DNA from: JANOZM01 sp031429355
GTDB taxonomy: Bacteria > Pseudomonadota > Gammaproteobacteria > Burkholderiales > Burkholderiaceae_E
Assembly (NCBI GenBank): GCA_031429355.1
Contig: JANOZM010000007.1
Span: 224,907-288,906, forward strand
Reading direction: 5' to 3'
DNA: 64,000 nucleotides
Below the pieces are notes generated by a model. It saw only the letters and a program-made list of their open reading frames with translations. It ran no database searches and had not been told where the DNA came from. The first letter of the stretch is position 1. The number at the start of each line of letters is the position of its first letter. Below are positions 62,382 to 64,000 of the stretch, one piece after another. The position numbers were made by a program, and so were the translations under genes.

Positions 62382-62422
62382 AAATTGTGGATACTTAAAG
62401 TAACAAACGGAAGGAGAAAACT

Positions 62423-62660
62423 ATAGCAAGCATACGTTATCTGAAGCGCATTGCAAAAACACTAATTGCGAGTAGTTTTGTGCTAACGGTTTCAGTCTAT
62501 GCTCAGACGCCGACTAACTCTATTGTCGCGTCAGCAAAAAAAGGCTGGGGTTAGTTTCTCAAACCCAGTTGAAATCAAATACAAACTAAACGCGCAAACT
62601 GAATTTCCCGAGCAAAACGATGTTATGGCTAAATTACCGCAATTTGGCTTCAAAACCAGT
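62423..62660 (+). pseudogene. Decayed gene for a small secreted protein
   Basis: AAGGAG at 62411-62416 is spaced six bases from an ATA codon where ATG would be expected. The frame then reads ASIRYLKRIAKTLIASSF followed by VLTVSVYAQ, a good signal peptide, and stops at 62552. A run of seven A (62536-62542) precedes the stop; a frameshift there would join it to the next frame, which continues SFSNPVEIKYKLNAQTEFPEQ to about 62660. Both the lost start and the shift point to a pseudogene. Family not recognised. Confidence 0.45.
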
Positions 62661-62890
62661 CATTCGGTTAGCACCCATGACAGCACCAGAACCAACCATC
62701 CTGAAGCGAATAAAAAAGAAAGCACAAACTCTACTTTGAATTGCTCGGTAAACGCTGCAACTAACAAGGTGCCTAGCAAGGCTGGGATAAATTGTGCAAC
62801 GGCTCCGGTACGCCAGTCGAATTGCGGACAGAATTTTTTTTGATAACCGGACTGCCTATTACAAAGGGCGCATGTTCGTAGTCCAAACAT
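62660..62890 (-). CDS. Possible small membrane protein
   Basis: 76 residues. The first third is Cys-bearing and soluble (CALCNRQSGYQKKFC), then two hydrophobic helices (AVAQFIPALLGTLLVAAF; FVLSFLFASGWLVLVLSWVL). Codon use looks coding-like and the plus strand here shows only low-complexity Ser/Thr/Asn residues. No recognised family and no strong ribosome site, so it may be a fragment. Confidence 0.35.
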   Translation of the reverse strand: MFGLRTCALCNRQSGYQKKFCPQFDWRTGAVAQFIPALLGTLLVAAFTEQFKVEFVLSFLFASGWLVLVLSWVLTE

Positions 62891-63149
62891 AGAGACGAGT
62901 CACGACGATAGAACTCTGCTCGTAAAGTTACACTTACGCGGCATATCCCGCTTGCTTACAAACTCGATGAACTTGGCCAATTGCCTGCCGATTGGCAATT
63001 TATTGTCGGCCGATAAACCAGCTTCTAACAAAGATTTAAAAAAGTACCACTCATTCCACAGAGGCAAGCGTAAGGAATTATGGACTTGAATTAAACGATT
63101 CCGAGCCTCAGAAATACGGGAATAACTTTGATTCGCGTAGGAAACAAAA

Positions 63150-63233
63150 ATGAAGCGTTCAATAGGTTTGATCTTAGGCAGCACCTTACTAATAACGGCA
63201 TGTAGTTATTCGCGACCATGGGAACTCAGGTGA
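63150..63233 (+). CDS. Very short lipoprotein-like peptide
   Basis: 27 residues, MKRSIGLILGSTLLITACS then YSRPWELR. It has a positively charged start, a hydrophobic core and a lipobox LITAC with Cys18, and AGGAAA eight bases before the ATG. The mature part is only about 10 residues, so it is either an entericidin-sized lipopeptide or the truncated head of a lost lipoprotein gene. The rest of 62891-63350 holds no gene that I can support. Confidence 0.4.
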   Translation: MKRSIGLILGSTLLITACSYSRPWELR

Positions 63234-63350
63234 GTAAGTGGCGAAATTTGCTCAACCATTGCTGCAGCTGCGCCATTCAACTTGCAAACTGCACTCATTG
63301 GAACTTGGTTTATGTTATTATCAGATTAACTGATTTTTAGGAGGCTATAA

Positions 63351-63629
63351 ATGATACCAATTCCTGTTAATGTGACAGACTTTTCGCGAGGTTTGTCAGA
63401 ATTTTTAAATCAGGTTCAATATCAGGGCCAGATTTTAAATATCGAAAGAGGAAAGAAAGTAATCGCAAAGGTTTCACCAGCGTCGATGGCGGGAGGCTTT
63501 CCAATTGGCATGCTCGATCAATTTCTTGCAAAAGGCCCTCAGTTAAGTTCGACGGACCGTTCGTCATTCGCTAAAGATGTGAATGACGTGAGATTGAAGC
63601 TGTCAAAATCTAGAGATCCATGGGCCTGA
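63351..63629 (+). CDS. Phd/YefM-family antitoxin (second pair)
   Basis: 92 residues. IPVNVTDFSRGLSEFLNQVQYQGQILNIERGKKVIAKVSP is the Phd/YefM-type dimer and DNA-binding core, followed by a toxin-binding tail. TAGGAGG lies seven bases before the ATG. The toxin gene starts ten bases before its stop. Confidence 0.87.
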   Translation: MIPIPVNVTDFSRGLSEFLNQVQYQGQILNIERGKKVIAKVSPASMAGGFPIGMLDQFLAKGPQLSSTDRSSFAKDVNDVRLKLSKSRDPWA

Positions 63630-64000
63630 TTATCGATACAGATGTTTGGATTTTCGCTGAAAAATCTGAAACACAACTTAACTTTAATCGCTGGAGTAGG
63701 TACGGTTCTGCGTATATGAGCGTAGTTACGGTAAGCGAACTTCTTGTCGGAGTTGAGAAAGCTAACTCGCCCAAACGTCGAGCACTTCGAGCAGCCTTTG
63801 TTGAATCATTGATCGAATCTATCCCAAGCCTAGAAATCACGTCGTCAGTCGCTCGTACCCACGCTAGGATGATTGCGTCGTTACCTAAGAACATAACTTC
63901 TGGAGCACATGATGCGTTAATCGCTGCAACGGCGTTACATCACGGATATGCTGTACTAACTCGGAATGCCGATCACTTTCGAATCTTCGCTGGATTAGTT
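63620..64000 (+). CDS. VapC-like PIN-domain toxin (3' partial)
   Basis: 127 codons to the window end. PIN acidic residues are visible: Asp in MGLIIDTDVWIFAE, Glu in VVTVSELLVGVEKA, Asp in SGAHDALIAATALHHG and Asp in TRNADHF. The ATG at 63620 overlaps the antitoxin by ten bases. Close to complete; only the last few residues should be missing. Family members are Mg-dependent ribonucleases. Confidence 0.9.
   Translation, partial: MGLIIDTDVWIFAEKSETQLNFNRWSRYGSAYMSVVTVSELLVGVEKANSPKRRALRAAFVESLIESIPSLEITSSVARTHARMIASLPKNITSGAHDALIAATALHHGYAVLTRNADHFRIFAGLV

Noticed and set aside
62660..62843. Plus-strand continuation rich in Ser, Thr, Asn and Lys after the secreted-protein remnant.
   Set aside because: It is the complement of two hydrophobic helices on the minus strand and looks like an antisense shadow.
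62900..63184. 94-codon minus-strand frame with aromatic-rich segments.
   Set aside because: It begins at GTG without a ribosome site, has no recognisable family and overlaps the better supported short lipoprotein start on the plus strand. It could be a fragment, but I cannot support it as a gene.
1..64000. CRISPR arrays, rRNA or standard tRNA genes, and complete insertion sequences.
   Set aside because: I found no spaced direct repeats of CRISPR type, no rRNA signature, no tRNA other than the tmRNA, and no intact transposase or paired element ends.

Overview
The window looks like a chromosomal segment of a betaproteobacterium, most likely order Burkholderiales. The evidence is a RegB/RegA redox two-component pair, a Bug-type (TctC) binding protein inside a catabolic operon, a tmRNA whose tag reads ANDTTFAQAA (close to the ANDxxFAxAA tags usual in betaproteobacteria), a periplasmic c-type cytochrome repertoire and a rhizobial/burkholderial-type glycerol ABC transporter. 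Base composition is moderate and many codons end in A/T, so this is not a high-GC Burkholderia. I cannot place family or genus.

Layout. 0-8 kb: end of a HAD phosphatase, RegA/RegB, a dipeptide-type binding protein, and a ZrgA/ABC/DUF3299 locus that I link to zinc handling. 8.2-8.9 kb: tmRNA gene (ssrA) whose last 20 bases plus terminator are duplicated 167 bp downstream (55 of 58 bases identical) around a palindromic filler, like the scar of an integration event. 8.8-16.7 kb: a large ATPase-LuxR regulator divergent from a six-gene operon that joins an exported molybdenum hydroxylase (two subunits) to SoxX, SoxY, SoxZ and SoxA homologues, with no SoxB or SoxCD and an altered SoxY carrier arm. 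This is the most unusual system in the window.

16.9-31 kb: a CcdAB module, a run of housekeeping and stress enzymes (HI0933 flavoprotein, 2,4-dienoyl-CoA reductase, M32 carboxypeptidase, acyltransferase, aldo-keto reductase, D-threonine aldolase/D-serine dehydratase-like enzyme), a DUF433 antitoxin with a broken partner, and small regulator-plus-enzyme sets. 31.2-37.4 kb: a nearly complete catechol ortho-cleavage operon under a divergent LysR regulator, in which the ring-cleaving enzyme carries a Tat signal and a Bug binding protein sits between catC and pcaD. 37.4-46.3 kb: a full glycerol uptake and oxidation locus, glpR divergent from glpSTPQUVD.

46.4-48.2 kb: a CcdAB pair, an IS91-like transposase scrap, a Phd/VapC pair and an unassigned reading-frame remnant. 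48.3-57.8 kb: a CusF-like protein lacking its Trp/Met copper ligands, uric-acid degradation genes (uraH and a uraD-allC fusion) with an M20 hydrolase, a Baeyer-Villiger-like monooxygenase, a DUF4399 lipoprotein with cytochrome c, and two TerC-family genes, the second behind a yybP-ykoY-type (Mn2+) riboswitch. 57.8-62.4 kb: GbsR-like regulator, DCC protein, NDUFA9-like dehydratase, 3-hydroxyisobutyrate dehydrogenase-family enzyme, Mrp/ApbC and beta-carbonic anhydrase. 62.4-64 kb: a decayed stretch with small or broken reading frames, then another Phd/VapC pair cut by the window end.

In total there are four recognisable type II toxin-antitoxin pairs plus one broken pair, concentrated where the sequence shows remnants and gene-poor stretches.
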